From contig CAVTWH010000007.1 in assembly GCA_963738365.1 (NCBI GenBank), positions 1,054,001 through 1,118,000 of the forward strand: a stretch of 64,000 nucleotides of DNA, written 5' to 3'. Below are positions 30,418 through 39,900 of the stretch, piece by piece. The translations under genes were made by a program, and so were the position numbers. Position 1 is the stretch's first letter. Each line of letters begins with the position of its first letter. The notes beneath the pieces are model-generated. The model was given only the letters and a program-made list of their open reading frames with translations, searched no databases and was not told the origin of the DNA. Source of the DNA: CAVTWH01 sp963738365. Lineage in GTDB: Bacteria > Actinomycetota > Actinomycetes > Mycobacteriales > Micromonosporaceae.

Positions 30418-31428
30418 ATGAGCCTGGCCAACATCTGGTTCATCCTCATCGCCGTGCTGTGGACCGGCTTCTTCGTGCTGGAGGGCTTCGACTTCGGGGT
30501 GGGCATCCTGCACCGCGCCCTGGCCCGGGACGAGGCCGACCGGCTCACCATCATCAACACCATCGGACCGCTCTGGGACGGCAACGAGGTGTGGCTGGTG
30601 GTCGCCGGGGCGGCCATGTTCGCCGCCTTCCCCGGCTGGTACGCCACCATGTTCTCGGCCTTCTACCTGGCGCTGGCCCTGGTGCTGGTGGCGCTGATCC
30701 TGCGCGGGGTGGCCTTCGAGTTCCGCGGCCGGCACACCGGCGTGCGCTGGCGGCACACCTGGAGCCTGCTGCTGACCGGGGGCAGCCTGCTGGCGCCGCT
30801 GCTGCTCGGGGTGGCCCTCGGGGACCTGCTGCACGGGCTGCCGATCGGCACCGACCAGGAGTACGCCGGTGGCTTCGCCGACCTGCTCCAGCCCTACGCG
30901 CTCTGGGTGGGGCTCACCCTGCTGGCCATCTGCGTGCTGCACGGGGCCACCTTCATCGCCCTGAAGACCACCGGCGAGGTACGCGAGCGCGCCGGTCGGG
31001 CGGCCCGGCGCAGCGCGCCGTTCGTCGCCGTCATCGTGGCCGTCTTCGCCGTCTGGACGCACGTCATCGCGCACAAGGGGGTACTGCTCAACGTGGTGGA
31101 GGTGGGCGCCGTGCTGGGCGCCATCGGCGCCGCCTGGCTGGTCGCCGAGCGCCGGGAGGGCTGGGCCTTCACGGTCACCACGTTCGTCATGGCCAGCAGC
31201 GTGCTGGCGATCTTCACGGAGCTGTTCCCCCGGGTGATGGTCTCCACCAACGGGTCGGCCACCGACCTGACCGTCGGCAACACCGCCTCGGGCAGCTACA
31301 CGCTGAAGTTGATGACGATCATCTTCGTGGTGCTCTTCCCGGTGGTCGCCGCGTACCAGGCGTGGAGCTACTACACCTTCCGGCGCCGGCTCAGCCGGGT
31401 CGAGTTCGAGCACGTCACGGAGGAGTGA
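30418..31428 (+). CDS. cydB: cytochrome bd oxidase subunit II
   Basis: 336-aa membrane partner of CydA. The family start (LANIWFILIAVLWTGFFVLEGFDFG) and the motifs GPLWDGNEVWLV and FHGA-like LHGATFIALKTTGEV are intact. About eight to nine helices, normal length. cydC and cydD, which usually encode the exporter needed for bd-oxidase assembly, are not in this operon and must lie elsewhere. A hairpin follows the stop. Confidence 0.95.
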   Translation: MSLANIWFILIAVLWTGFFVLEGFDFGVGILHRALARDEADRLTIINTIGPLWDGNEVWLVVAGAAMFAAFPGWYATMFSAFYLALALVLVALILRGVAFEFRGRHTGVRWRHTWSLLLTGGSLLAPLLLGVALGDLLHGLPIGTDQEYAGGFADLLQPYALWVGLTLLAICVLHGATFIALKTTGEVRERAGRAARRSAPFVAVIVAVFAVWTHVIAHKGVLLNVVEVGAVLGAIGAAWLVAERREGWAFTVTTFVMASSVLAIFTELFPRVMVSTNGSATDLTVGNTASGSYTLKLMTIIFVVLFPVVAAYQAWSYYTFRRRLSRVEFEHVTEE

Positions 31429-31441
31429 GCCGGCCCTACCA

Positions 31442-31471
31442 CGCCGGGGAGACTGCGCGCCGACCCCGGCG
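31442..31471 (+). terminator. hairpin after cydB
   Basis: An 8-bp GC stem (31442–31449 with 31464–31471) and 14-nt loop lie 13 nt after the cydB stop and 17 nt before the next GTG. No T tract. It may end or attenuate the cyd transcript. Confidence 0.45.
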
Positions 31472-31488
31472 CGTGCCAGAATCCGCCG

Positions 31489-31923
31489 GTGGACCCGACT
31501 GATCTGGCTTTGCGGCACGACCCGACCGTCGCCTACCCGCTGATCATGGTGACCGTGGTCGGCTTCGCCACCGCCCTGATCAACCTGCGCAACCTGGACC
31601 GCTGGCTGATCCGCCTGGTCGGCCGGCGGGCGACCGGCGTGGTGGCGGACATCGAGATCGTCCACCCGCCGACGGGGGAGGTGCTGCGCCGCCCGGTGAT
31701 CGCCTACACCGGTCTGGACGGCCGGCCGGCGACCGGCTCGCCGTCGGTGTTCCGGACCCGGCTGACGCTGGAGAAGGGCTCCTCCGTCCGGGTGAGCTAC
31801 CTGCGCCGCCGCCCCGCCCGGCTGGTCGTGCACGGCTACGACTTCCGGCTGCGCGAACCGGTCTACGCGGCGCTGGGCCTGGCGCTGGCCCTCTACGTCG
31901 GGGTCGCCTACTTCAAGCTGTAG
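31489..31923 (+). CDS. DUF3592-like membrane protein
   Basis: 144 aa starting with GTG. A transmembrane helix (about 15–33) is followed by a small beta-rich region (ATGVVADIEIVHPPTGEVLRRP, then VRVSYLRRRPARLVV) and a C-terminal helix. This arrangement resembles DUF3592 proteins, whose function is unknown. It is downstream of cydAB but separated by a hairpin. Confidence 0.65.
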   Translation: MDPTDLALRHDPTVAYPLIMVTVVGFATALINLRNLDRWLIRLVGRRATGVVADIEIVHPPTGEVLRRPVIAYTGLDGRPATGSPSVFRTRLTLEKGSSVRVSYLRRRPARLVVHGYDFRLREPVYAALGLALALYVGVAYFKL

Positions 31924-31951
31924 CGCCGGCCGACGGTGGTTCAATGGATCG

Positions 31952-32278
31952 GTGCGACGGCACGCCGTACCGGCGGGTGAGCGGGCGCCGGCCGCCGGGG
32001 CGGGCTCCGGGCCGCTGCGGCTGCGGATCGGGCTGCTGCTGGTCGTGCTGAGCTGGCTGCCGGTCGCGCAGGTGGTGATCTGGCTCGCCGGCCTCTCGGG
32101 TGAGCAGGCCGGGGAGGTCCGGATCGCGGTGTGGAGCGGGCAGGTCCTGGTCGGCTTGGTCGGGGTCGCGGTGGCCGGCGCCGCCGCCGCCACGGTGGTC
32201 CGCTCGGTGGGGTGGCGCCGGGCGCCCGGCGCGCTGTGGCGGATGCTGTGCTCCGGCCACCTCCCGGCGCCGACCTGA
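31952..32278 (+). CDS. small membrane protein, unknown function
   Basis: 108 aa with GTG start and two hydrophobic helices (about 26–46 and 60–82). It lies 28 nt after the DUF3592-like stop in the same direction. No family recognised. Codon composition fits the neighbours, so I accept it as probably real. Confidence 0.5.
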   Translation: MRRHAVPAGERAPAAGAGSGPLRLRIGLLLVVLSWLPVAQVVIWLAGLSGEQAGEVRIAVWSGQVLVGLVGVAVAGAAAATVVRSVGWRRAPGALWRMLCSGHLPAPT

Positions 32279-32397
32279 CCCGTCGGTCAGTTCGGGAACC
32301 CCGTCACTCCGGGGCCGGTGCCGTACCCGATCGGCAAGCCGATCCACTTTCCGGGCGCCGCGGTTGACCGTCCACTGTGGATGCTCGGCGGGGGCGG

Positions 32398-33444
32398 TCA
32401 GGGGCGGATGACCCGGATGCCGGCGTGGGCGCCGGAGTCCATCGTGGCCAGCGCGGCAGGCGCCTCGTCCAGGGTCAGCTCCCCGGTGACCAGGCGGGCC
32501 GGGTCGAGCCGGCCGGCGGTGATGAGGGCGAGCAGCGCCGGGTAGCGGTGTGCGGGCGCCCCGTGGCTGCCCCGGATCTCCAGCTCGTGGGCGACCACCC
32601 GGTCCATCGGCAGCGCCGGCCGCCCGGCCGCGGCCGGCAGCAGCCCCACCTGCACGTGCCGGCCCCGGCGGCGCAGCCCGTGCAGCGCCGCGAGGCAGGT
32701 GTCCGGGCTGCCCAGGGCGTCCAGCGCGGCGTGCGTACCACCGCCGGTCAGGTCGCGGACGGCCGCCGCCACGTCCTGCGGCCCGTCGGCGCCGCGGGCG
32801 TCGTGGCACAGTTCGGCGCCACAGAAGCGGGCCAGTTCCAGGGCGTGCGGGTTGACGTCCACGGCGAGTACCCGCGCCCCGGCTGCTACGGCGATCTGGA
32901 CGGCCGACAGGCCCACGCCGCCGCAGCCGTAGACGGCCAGCCACTCGCCGGCCGTCACCCGGCCCTGGTCGACGACGGCCCGGAAAGCGGTGGCGTACCG
33001 GCAGCCGAGCGCGGCGGCCACCGGATGCTCCACCGCGTCGGGCAGCCGGACCAGGTTGACCGCCGCGTGCTCGACGGTGACGTACTCGGCGAACGAGCCC
33101 CAGTGGGTGAAGCCGGGCTGGCTCTGCGCCCGGCACACCTGCCCGTCGCCGGCCAGGCACTCCGGGCAGGCGCCGCAGGCGCAGACGAACGGCGCGGTGA
33201 CCCGCTCGCCGATCCGCCAGCCGGTCACCCGGGCACCCAGCGCCACCAGGTCGCCGGCGAACTCGTGCCCGGGTACGTGCGGCGGGGTGATGTCCGGGTC
33301 GTGCCCGCGCCAGCCGTGCCAGTCGCTGCGGCACAGGCCGGTGGCGCGGACCCGCAGCACGGCCGCTTCCGGGCCGGGGGAGGGGTCGGGCACGGTCCGG
33401 ACGGTGGGCGGGGCGGTGAAGGCGTCGTAGACCACAGCGCGCAT
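32398..33444 (-). CDS. zinc-dependent alcohol dehydrogenase (MDR family)
   Basis: 348-aa medium-chain dehydrogenase/reductase. Catalytic zinc ligands are Cys38 and His60-Glu61; structural-zinc cysteines C90, C93, C96 and C104 have the standard 2-2-7 spacing. The NAD-binding motif is VYGCGGVGLSAVQ. The ATG at 33444 gives the typical MRAVVYDAF start; the open frame upstream has no homology. Substrate unknown. It is divergent from the lipid kinase gene. Confidence 0.92.
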   Translation of the reverse strand: MRAVVYDAFTAPPTVRTVPDPSPGPEAAVLRVRATGLCRSDWHGWRGHDPDITPPHVPGHEFAGDLVALGARVTGWRIGERVTAPFVCACGACPECLAGDGQVCRAQSQPGFTHWGSFAEYVTVEHAAVNLVRLPDAVEHPVAAALGCRYATAFRAVVDQGRVTAGEWLAVYGCGGVGLSAVQIAVAAGARVLAVDVNPHALELARFCGAELCHDARGADGPQDVAAAVRDLTGGGTHAALDALGSPDTCLAALHGLRRRGRHVQVGLLPAAAGRPALPMDRVVAHELEIRGSHGAPAHRYPALLALITAGRLDPARLVTGELTLDEAPAALATMDSGAHAGIRVIRP

Positions 33445-33526
33445 GGTCACCAGTGTTCCCCCGGCCGGACCGCGCAGCACGGCCGGCGTTGTTTTGCCGG
33501 GACGCCGATCGGGTACCCACCGGCCC

Positions 33527-34495
33527 ATGCCGCAACCGTCGCCCCGCAGCGCCCCGACCGCCGTACGCGCGGCCGTGGTGATCAACCCCGCCAAGGTGGC
33601 CGACCCTGCCGGGCGGCGCGCCGAGATCGTGGCGGCGCTGGTCGAGGCCGGCTGGGGCGAGCCACTCTGGCTGGAGACCACGCCTGAGGACCCGGGCACC
33701 GGGCAGGCCAGGGCCGCGCTGGCGGCCGGCGCGCAGACGGTCTTCGCCTGCGGCGGCGACGGTACCGTGATGGCCTGCGTGACCGCGCTGGCCGGCTCGG
33801 ACACGGCGCTGGCCGTCATCCCGTCCGGCACCGGCAACCTGCTGGCCGCCAATCTCGGCCTGCCCTCGGACGCCGCGGAGGGCATCCGGATGGCCACCGA
33901 CGCGCCTCCCCGGCGCATCGACGTGGGCTGCTGCGGGCAGACCCGGTTCGCGGTGATGGGCGGCATGGGTTTCGACGCCGACATGGTGGGCGGCACCCCG
34001 GAACAGCTCAAGGCGCGGATCGGCTGGCCGGCCTACGCGCTGACCGCGCTGCGCCACCTGCGGGACCGGCCGATGCGGGTACGGGTGCGCCTGGACGGCG
34101 GGCACAGCCTGCGGGTACGCGCCCGTACCGTGCTGGTGGCCAACGTCGGCAAGCTGGCCGGCGGGCTCAACCTGCTGCCCGACGCGGTACCCGACGACGG
34201 GCTGCTGGACGTGGCGATCATCGCTCCCGGCACCATCCGGGACTGGCTGGCGCTGGCCTGGGGCGTGCTGCGCCGCCGCCCCCGCCCCGAGCTGATGCGG
34301 GTGTACCGGGCCCGCAAGGTGGAGCTGCTCGCCGACACCGAGCAGCCGCGCCAGCTCGACGGCGACGTGATCGCGCCCGGCCGCGAGATGACCCTCTGGG
34401 TGGAGCCGTCCGCGCTGCTGGTCCACGCCCCCCGTAACCCCGACGACCAGGTGCTGCGGGCCAGCTCGGCCGCCCCGGTGAAGGAGGACAGGTGA
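33527..34495 (+). CDS. diacylglycerol/lipid kinase, DagK family
   Basis: 322-aa soluble or peripheral kinase of the DgkB/LCB5 family. The GGDGT nucleotide motif is at 76–80, followed by VIPSGTGNLLAANL and MGFDADMVGG. Relatives phosphorylate diacylglycerol or related lipids. Start ATG 33527 gives a typical N-terminus (VVINPAKV at 17–24). The stop overlaps the GTG of the double-PAP2 gene, pairing a lipid kinase with a lipid phosphatase in one operon. Confidence 0.9.
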   Translation: MPQPSPRSAPTAVRAAVVINPAKVADPAGRRAEIVAALVEAGWGEPLWLETTPEDPGTGQARAALAAGAQTVFACGGDGTVMACVTALAGSDTALAVIPSGTGNLLAANLGLPSDAAEGIRMATDAPPRRIDVGCCGQTRFAVMGGMGFDADMVGGTPEQLKARIGWPAYALTALRHLRDRPMRVRVRLDGGHSLRVRARTVLVANVGKLAGGLNLLPDAVPDDGLLDVAIIAPGTIRDWLALAWGVLRRRPRPELMRVYRARKVELLADTEQPRQLDGDVIAPGREMTLWVEPSALLVHAPRNPDDQVLRASSAAPVKEDR

Positions 34496-36249
34496 GCACC
34501 CGACGCATCCCCCGACCGACGCTCGACCCGGCCGTCGACTCCGACCAGGCCCCGACCGTCGACTCCGACCAGGCCCCGACCGTCGACTCCGACCAGGCCC
34601 CGACCGTCGACTCCGACCAGGCCCCGACCGTCGACCACGACCAGGCCTCGGAAGCGGTACGCCGCAACGGTTCCCGTCCCGTGGCGCCGACCGACGGGAC
34701 AGCGCCGGTCGAGGCGGGCGCGGCCGGGCAGGCCGCGCGGGAGCTGGCCGGGCCGGGCGCCGAGGCGTCGGCCCATCCGGTCACCGCGCCGCCGGTACGG
34801 CACTTCGCCGGGCGCAGCCTCGCCGGGCTGGTCGCCGTGCTGGGCGCCGGGGTCGGTTTCGGGCTGCTGCTGGTGCTGGTACGGCTGAGCTGGCGCCCGC
34901 TGTACACGCTCGACCACGACGCGGCGGTCGACCTCAACACGCTGGTGCACCGGCACGACTGGATGGTCGCCGTGCTGCGTCAGATCAGCACCTACGGCGG
35001 GCGCCCGCTGCTGATCCCGCTGGTCGTCGTCGTCGCGTTGGCGCTCGCCCTGCGCCGCCGGTACCGGCTGGCCATCTACCTCGTGGTCACCGGCATCGGG
35101 GCGGGGCTGCTGGACCCGGCCGTGAAGGTGATCGTGGGCCGGCTGCGGCCGGTCCTGGAGACTCCGGTCGCGCATGCACCGGGCAACAGCTTCCCGAGCG
35201 GGCACGCGCTCGGCTCCTTCGTCGTCTACGGCGCCCTGGTGCTGGTCTTCCTGCCGGCGCTGGGGCGGCGGCTGCGGCTGGTGCTGCTGCCGCTGGCGGC
35301 GCTGCTGGTCTTCGCCATCGGCCTGAGCCGGGTCGCGCTGGGCGTGCACTTCGTCTCCGACGTACTGGCCGGCTGGCTGCTCGGCGCCTGCTGGCTGGGC
35401 GTGACCGGGTACGCGTTCCGGCTGTGGCGGACCGAGGTGGGGCGGGCGCCCGCGCCGGTCAGCGAGGGGCTGGAGCCGGAGCAGGGGCGGCAGCTGTCCG
35501 CCGCGCCGGCCGAGCGCACCCTGCTGAGCCACCCGTGGACCAGCGCCTTCGAGCTGGTCACCGCCTGGGTGCTGAGCTTCGGGCTGCTCTACGGCTTCGG
35601 CGTGCTGGTGTCCCGGTACGCCGGGCACTCGTTCGTGGCCCGGCTGGACTCCGCCGTACCGGCGTGGTTCGCGGCGCACCGTACCGACCGGGTGAACGAG
35701 CTGAGCTGGTGGGCCAGCAAGGCCGGCGACACGCACGCGATCCTGGCGATCTCGCTGGTCTTCGTGGTGCTGTCGGTGGCGGTGCTGCGGCGGCTGCGCC
35801 CGGCGCTGTTCCTGGCCCTGGTGCTATTCGGCGAGCTGGGGCTCTTCCTGGCCAGCGCGGCGGCGGTGCAGCGGCCCCGGCCGGCGGTCCCGCACCTGGA
35901 CGGCCCGCTGCCCACGTCGAGTTTCCCGTCCGGGCACATCGCCGCCACCATCTGCCTGTGGTGGGCGATGCTGCTGGTGATCTGGCCGCGTACCCGCGCC
36001 TGGTGGCGGTGGATCTTCGCGGTGCTGGCGGTGCTGATGCCCACGCTGGTGGCCGTCTCCCGGATGTACCGCGGCATGCACCACCCCACCGACGTGGCCG
36101 GCGCGGTCCTGCTGGCCGCCCTGCTGGTCACCATGGTGTACCGGATCGTTCGGCCGAACGCCGACCTGACCGGGCCGGCCCGCGCGTCGGGGCCGGAATC
36201 GGGGGAGCGGGCGGGCCGGGCCGGGCAGAGTGCGACGATAGCGGGGTAA
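34492..36249 (+). CDS. membrane protein with two PAP2 phosphatase domains
   Basis: 585 aa. A disordered N-terminus (about 1–105) contains TVDSDQAP repeats. PAP2 domain 1 (about 105–310) has KVIVGRLRP, FPSGHALGS and SRVALGVHFVSD, all three motifs intact. PAP2 domain 2 (about 345–555) has AAVQRPRP with the leading Lys lost, FPSGHIAAT, and SRMYRGMHHPTDV. The first domain should be catalytic; the second may be weaker. Likely dephosphorylates lipid phosphates or prenyl pyrophosphates at the membrane. GTG 34492 has an AAGGAGG ribosome site inside the preceding gene. Confidence 0.88.
   Translation: MSTRRIPRPTLDPAVDSDQAPTVDSDQAPTVDSDQAPTVDSDQAPTVDHDQASEAVRRNGSRPVAPTDGTAPVEAGAAGQAARELAGPGAEASAHPVTAPPVRHFAGRSLAGLVAVLGAGVGFGLLLVLVRLSWRPLYTLDHDAAVDLNTLVHRHDWMVAVLRQISTYGGRPLLIPLVVVVALALALRRRYRLAIYLVVTGIGAGLLDPAVKVIVGRLRPVLETPVAHAPGNSFPSGHALGSFVVYGALVLVFLPALGRRLRLVLLPLAALLVFAIGLSRVALGVHFVSDVLAGWLLGACWLGVTGYAFRLWRTEVGRAPAPVSEGLEPEQGRQLSAAPAERTLLSHPWTSAFELVTAWVLSFGLLYGFGVLVSRYAGHSFVARLDSAVPAWFAAHRTDRVNELSWWASKAGDTHAILAISLVFVVLSVAVLRRLRPALFLALVLFGELGLFLASAAAVQRPRPAVPHLDGPLPTSSFPSGHIAATICLWWAMLLVIWPRTRAWWRWIFAVLAVLMPTLVAVSRMYRGMHHPTDVAGAVLLAALLVTMVYRIVRPNADLTGPARASGPESGERAGRAGQSATIAG
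34534..34653 (+). repeat. 24-bp tandem repeats in the double-PAP2 gene
   Basis: Four identical 24-bp units (34534–34557, 34558–34581, 34582–34605, 34606–34629) and a fifth diverged unit (34630–34653). They encode an 8-residue acidic repeat VDSDQAPT. Being a multiple of three, length changes keep the frame. Perfect identity suggests recent expansion. Confidence 0.92.
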
Positions 36250-36368
36250 AGCGGGCGGTGTCGACAGCGCGACAGGCAGCCGGGTATCTGCCCGGGGCCT
36301 GGCGGCGACTGGTGAACGGACCGCCGGGCAGCAGCCGCGCCCCGGGTCGGCCCGCTGAGGGGGCGACG

Positions 36369-37757
36369 ATGTTCCGCAGACATCCCGGGGCCGACGGCCA
36401 GCCACCCGCCGGGCTCGACGTGCAGCGCATCCGGGGGCACTTCGAGTTCGTCCGGACCGGCCGGGTGGTGACCAACAACGCGGCCAGCACCCAGCCGCCG
36501 CGCGAGCTGGTCGAGCTGTACCGCGACCTGATCCCGCGCTACGAGAACGTGCACCGCGGCCAGTCCGCCGCGTCCCGGCACACCACCGAACTGTTCGAGA
36601 GCGCGTACGACACCATCGCCGGCTGGCTGGGCGCCCCCGACCGGCGCAGCGTCGCGCTCTACCGCAACACCACCGAGGCCATCAACGCCGTCATGTACTC
36701 GCTGCTCACCGAGTTCCGTGACGGCGACAACGTGGTGACCACGGCGCTGGAGCACAACTCCAACTTCGTCCCCTGGTACGCGCTCAGCCACGAGATCCTG
36801 CCCCGCTTCGGCCGCCGGGTGCAGTGCCGGGTGGCCCGCTTCGATCCGGTCACCGGCCTGCTGGACGTCGACCACCTGGCCAGCCTGGTGGACGGGCGTA
36901 CCAAGCTGATCTGCTGTACCGGCGCCTCCAACTTCCTCGGTACCCGACCCGACCTGGCCCAGCTGCGCCGGATCGCGGACGCCAGCGGGTACCCCCAGCC
37001 CGACGGGGAGCGCCGTTCGCGGCTGCTGGTCGACGCGGCCCAGCTGGTGCCGACCAGCGCGGTCGACGTGCGGGCGCTGGACGTGGACTACCTGGCGTTC
37101 TCCTTCCACAAGATGCTCGCCCCGTTCGGCATCGGCGTGCTCTACGCCCGGGAGCGGCTGCTCGCCGCCGCGCTGCCGTTCCTCTACGGCGGCGACATGA
37201 TCGCCCAGGGCCAGGTGGCCGCCGACCGGGTCGGCTACAACGACCTGCCGTGGAAGTACGCCGCCGGCACCCCGAACATCCTCGGCGCGATCGTCTCCGC
37301 CCAAGCGCTCCGGCTACTGGTGGACCTGGTCGGGGCGGGGCGGTCGGGCCGGTACTTCGGCACCGCGACGGCGCTGCCGCGGGCCGAGATCCTGGCGACG
37401 ATGGGCCTGGTGCACGCGCACACCCGGGCACTGACCGCGCGGGCGCTGGCCGGCCTGCGCGCCGTCGACGGCCTGGTCCCGTACGGCCCCCTGGACGCCG
37501 ACCGGCGCAGCCCGCTGGTCGCCTTCACGGTCCCCGGTACCAGCCCGTTCGCCCTCGCCGAGGAGCTGGACCGGCGGGGCGTCGAGGCCCGCGCCGGCTG
37601 CCACTGCGCCACCCTGGCGCACCACGCGCTGGGCCTGGACCCGCCGGCCAGCTGCCGGCTCAGCTTCTTCCTCTACAACACCGTCGACGAGGTGGACCGC
37701 GCCGTGGACGCGGTGGCCCGGGCGGTGGCCGGCCGGCACGCCACCCTGGTGGCCTGA
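36369..37757 (+). CDS. class V aminotransferase, cysteine desulfurase (SufS)-like
   Basis: 462-aa PLP enzyme. The PLP lysine is Lys248 in AFSFHKML. HNSNFVPW and VDAAQLVPTSAVDV bind cofactor, and a cysteine pair C411-H-C413 (RAGCHCAT) is where desulfurases carry the persulfide Cys. ATG 36369 is preferred for its GAGGGGG ribosome site; GTG 36258 would add 37 Arg/Gly-rich residues. No suf or isc genes are adjacent, so a specialised desulfurase or another lyase/aminotransferase role is equally possible. A hairpin follows the stop. Confidence 0.85.
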   Translation: MFRRHPGADGQPPAGLDVQRIRGHFEFVRTGRVVTNNAASTQPPRELVELYRDLIPRYENVHRGQSAASRHTTELFESAYDTIAGWLGAPDRRSVALYRNTTEAINAVMYSLLTEFRDGDNVVTTALEHNSNFVPWYALSHEILPRFGRRVQCRVARFDPVTGLLDVDHLASLVDGRTKLICCTGASNFLGTRPDLAQLRRIADASGYPQPDGERRSRLLVDAAQLVPTSAVDVRALDVDYLAFSFHKMLAPFGIGVLYARERLLAAALPFLYGGDMIAQGQVAADRVGYNDLPWKYAAGTPNILGAIVSAQALRLLVDLVGAGRSGRYFGTATALPRAEILATMGLVHAHTRALTARALAGLRAVDGLVPYGPLDADRRSPLVAFTVPGTSPFALAEELDRRGVEARAGCHCATLAHHALGLDPPASCRLSFFLYNTVDEVDRAVDAVARAVAGRHATLVA

Positions 37758-37781
37758 CCGGGCCGGCAGCGGCCGGCCCGG
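37758..37781 (+). terminator. hairpin directly after the PLP enzyme stop
   Basis: Perfect 10-bp GC stem (37758–37767 with 37772–37781) and 4-nt loop starting at the base after the TGA. It lies between convergent genes and could serve both strands. No T tract. Confidence 0.55.
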
Positions 37782-37856
37782 GTGTCGGCCGGGTGGACAG
37801 CACGCGTCTGACAGGTTGTAGGGTTGGCGTCCGTGCGCCAGGGGGCGGGTGCCCGC

Positions 37857-38712
37857 CTACCGCCCGCCGGGCCGGGACCGCTGCGCGAGCCCGGCGAAGA
37901 CGTCACCGAGAGGAGGACGGGTGGGCGTGACCCCGCGCTGGACATACCACTCCCGGCCCAGCACCAGGCGCTGCACCAGCCGGGGCAGCCGCAGCAGCAC
38001 GGCCAGGGTACGTCGGCTGGTGTCCGCGCTGGCCTGGCTCACGTGAGCGGCCATCGCGGCGCGCTTGCGCGGCAGGTACCGGCGCACGTCCACCCGGTGG
38101 GTGATCAGCGCCGGGTCGGCGTAGGCGTGCGCGAACCGGGCCGGGTCGAAGTCCGCCGGGACGCCCGGCAGCCGGTGCACCAGCCGCAGCGCGCGCAGCA
38201 GCAGCCGCCGGTCGAGCGTCGCCTCCAGCACCACCGGCGTGCCGGCCAGCTGCCCGGCCAGCTGCCCCACCTGGTGCACCTGGACGTGGTCGGGGTGCCC
38301 GTAGCCGCCCGCCGGGTCGTAGGTGGTCAGCACGTCGGCGTGCTCCTCGGCGAGGATGGCGGCCAGCCGGCCGGCCGCGCCGGCCAGGTCGGCGCCGGCG
38401 AACGAGTCCGGTCGCCCCGGACGGGGCGTCGGCCATCCCCGAGTCGGCGTAGCCCAGGCACTCCACCCGGGCGCAGCCCAGCGCCCGGGCCGAGGCGGCC
38501 AGCTCGGCCAGGCGGCGGTCGGCCAGGCTGATCCCGGCCCGCAGCGCCTCGTCGCGGACCTCGCTGGAGGTCAGCCCGGCCCCGCCGGCGGTGGCCACCA
38601 CCAGCACCACCCGGTGCCCCTCGGCCGCCGCGCGGGCCAGCGTGCCGCCGGTGAGCAGCGCCTCGTCGTCGGGGTGGGCGTGGAAGGACACCAGCGTGTA
38701 CGGCACGCGCAC
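37857..38712 (-). pseudogene. PIG-L family deacetylase, one frameshift
   Basis: Zinc-dependent LmbE/PIG-L N-acetylsugar deacetylase. The N-terminal AHPDDE (about residue 11) and the later GYGHPDHVQVHQV supply the zinc ligands, but they lie in different frames. The shift is near 38405–38420, after GYADSGMADAPSG, where the continuation DSFAGADLAGAAGRL is one base off. Restored length is about 284 residues. Relatives include MshB/Mca of mycothiol metabolism and antibiotic deacetylases. A sequencing indel in the GC-rich run is likely. It overlaps nothing; the glycosyltransferase gene starts 47 nt away, divergently. Confidence 0.75.
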
Positions 38713-38759
38713 AGTCTGCCGGCCGCCGGCCGGCGGCCGGTGACCCGGGGCGGTCCGGC

Positions 38760-39900
38760 ATGAGGATCGCCCACGTCACCGACTTCTACCTGCCCCGCCT
38801 CGGCGGCATCGAGATGCACGTGCACGACCTGGCCCGCCGCCAGCTCGCCGCCGGCCACGACGTCGAGATCCTCACCTCGTCACCCGACTGCCCGACCGAC
38901 CGGGAGCCGCTGGCCGGCGCCGGGCGGGCCGGTGGTGCACCGGCTGGCCGGCGCCGGCCGGCTGCCGGCGGTGCTCGACCCGGCGGTGCTGCGCGCCGGG
39001 CGGGACCTGCTCCGCGAGCGCCGGTACGACCTGGTGCACGTGCACGCCGGCCCGTTGTCGCCGTTGGCCTTCGCCGCCGCCGGGCTGGCCGACGAGGTAC
39101 CCACGGTGCTCACCGCGCACTCGCTGGTGGCCTACCTGGAGCCGGCGTTCCGGCTGCTCGACATCGGCCTGCGCTGGTCCCGGCTGCCGCTGGTGTGGAC
39201 CGCCGTCAGCGACGTCGCGGCGCAACCGCTGCGCCGGCTGGTGGCCCCCGCACCGGTCCACGTGCTGCCCAACGGCATCGACCCGGACCAGTGGCGGATC
39301 GTCCCGGAACCGCGCGACCCGGCTGACGTGCTGGTGGTGGCGGTGATGCGGCTGGCCGCCCGGAAACGCCCGCGGCACCTGCTGGCCATGCTGCGCCGGG
39401 CGCGCCGCGAGCTGCCCGCGGAGGTCCGGCTGCGCGCCGTGGTGGTCGGCGAGGGGCCGCAGCGGCCATGGCTGGAGGCTACGCTCCGGCGGCACGCGAT
39501 GACCGACTGGGTGAGCCTGCCGGGGCGGCTGACCCGGCCGCAGATCGCGGCGTTGTTCGCCCGGGCGGACATGTTCGTGGCCCCGGCGACGTTGGAGTCC
39601 TTCGGGATCGCCGCGCTGGAGGCCCGCTGCGCGGGCCTGCCGGTGGTGGCCCGGTCGCAGGGCGGCATCGGCGAGTTCATCGGCGCCGACGGCAGGGAGG
39701 GCATCCTGGCACACAGCGACGCGGAGATGACGGCGGCGCTGGTCCGGCTGGCCGCCGACCCGGCCCTGCGGGAGAAGATCACCAGCCACAACCGGGCCAC
39801 CCGCCCCGGCCTGGACTGGCCGCACGTGCTGCGCCGCACCATGGGCCTCTACGAGCTGGCCCTGGCCGGGCAGCCGACGCTGCGGGCAGTGGCCGCATGA
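38760..39900 (+). pseudogene. GT4-type glycosyltransferase, one frameshift
   Basis: GT-B fold, GT4 family. The N-terminus, RIAHVTDFYLPRLGGIEMHV, is typical; after about 38915 the homology continues one base off as HRLAGAGRLPAVLDPAVL. The rest is intact: DLVHVHAGPLSPLA, VLPNGIDPDQW, the UDP-sugar-binding PATLESFGIAALEARCAGLPVV with the E-x7-E motif. Length is about 380 residues if repaired. Likely sugar transfer to a lipid or other envelope acceptor. The stop overlaps an ATG of the next gene (ATGA). Confidence 0.78.

Noticed and set aside
34534..34653. CRISPR-like array
   Set aside because: Direct 24-bp units without spacers, inside a coding frame; a coding tandem repeat.
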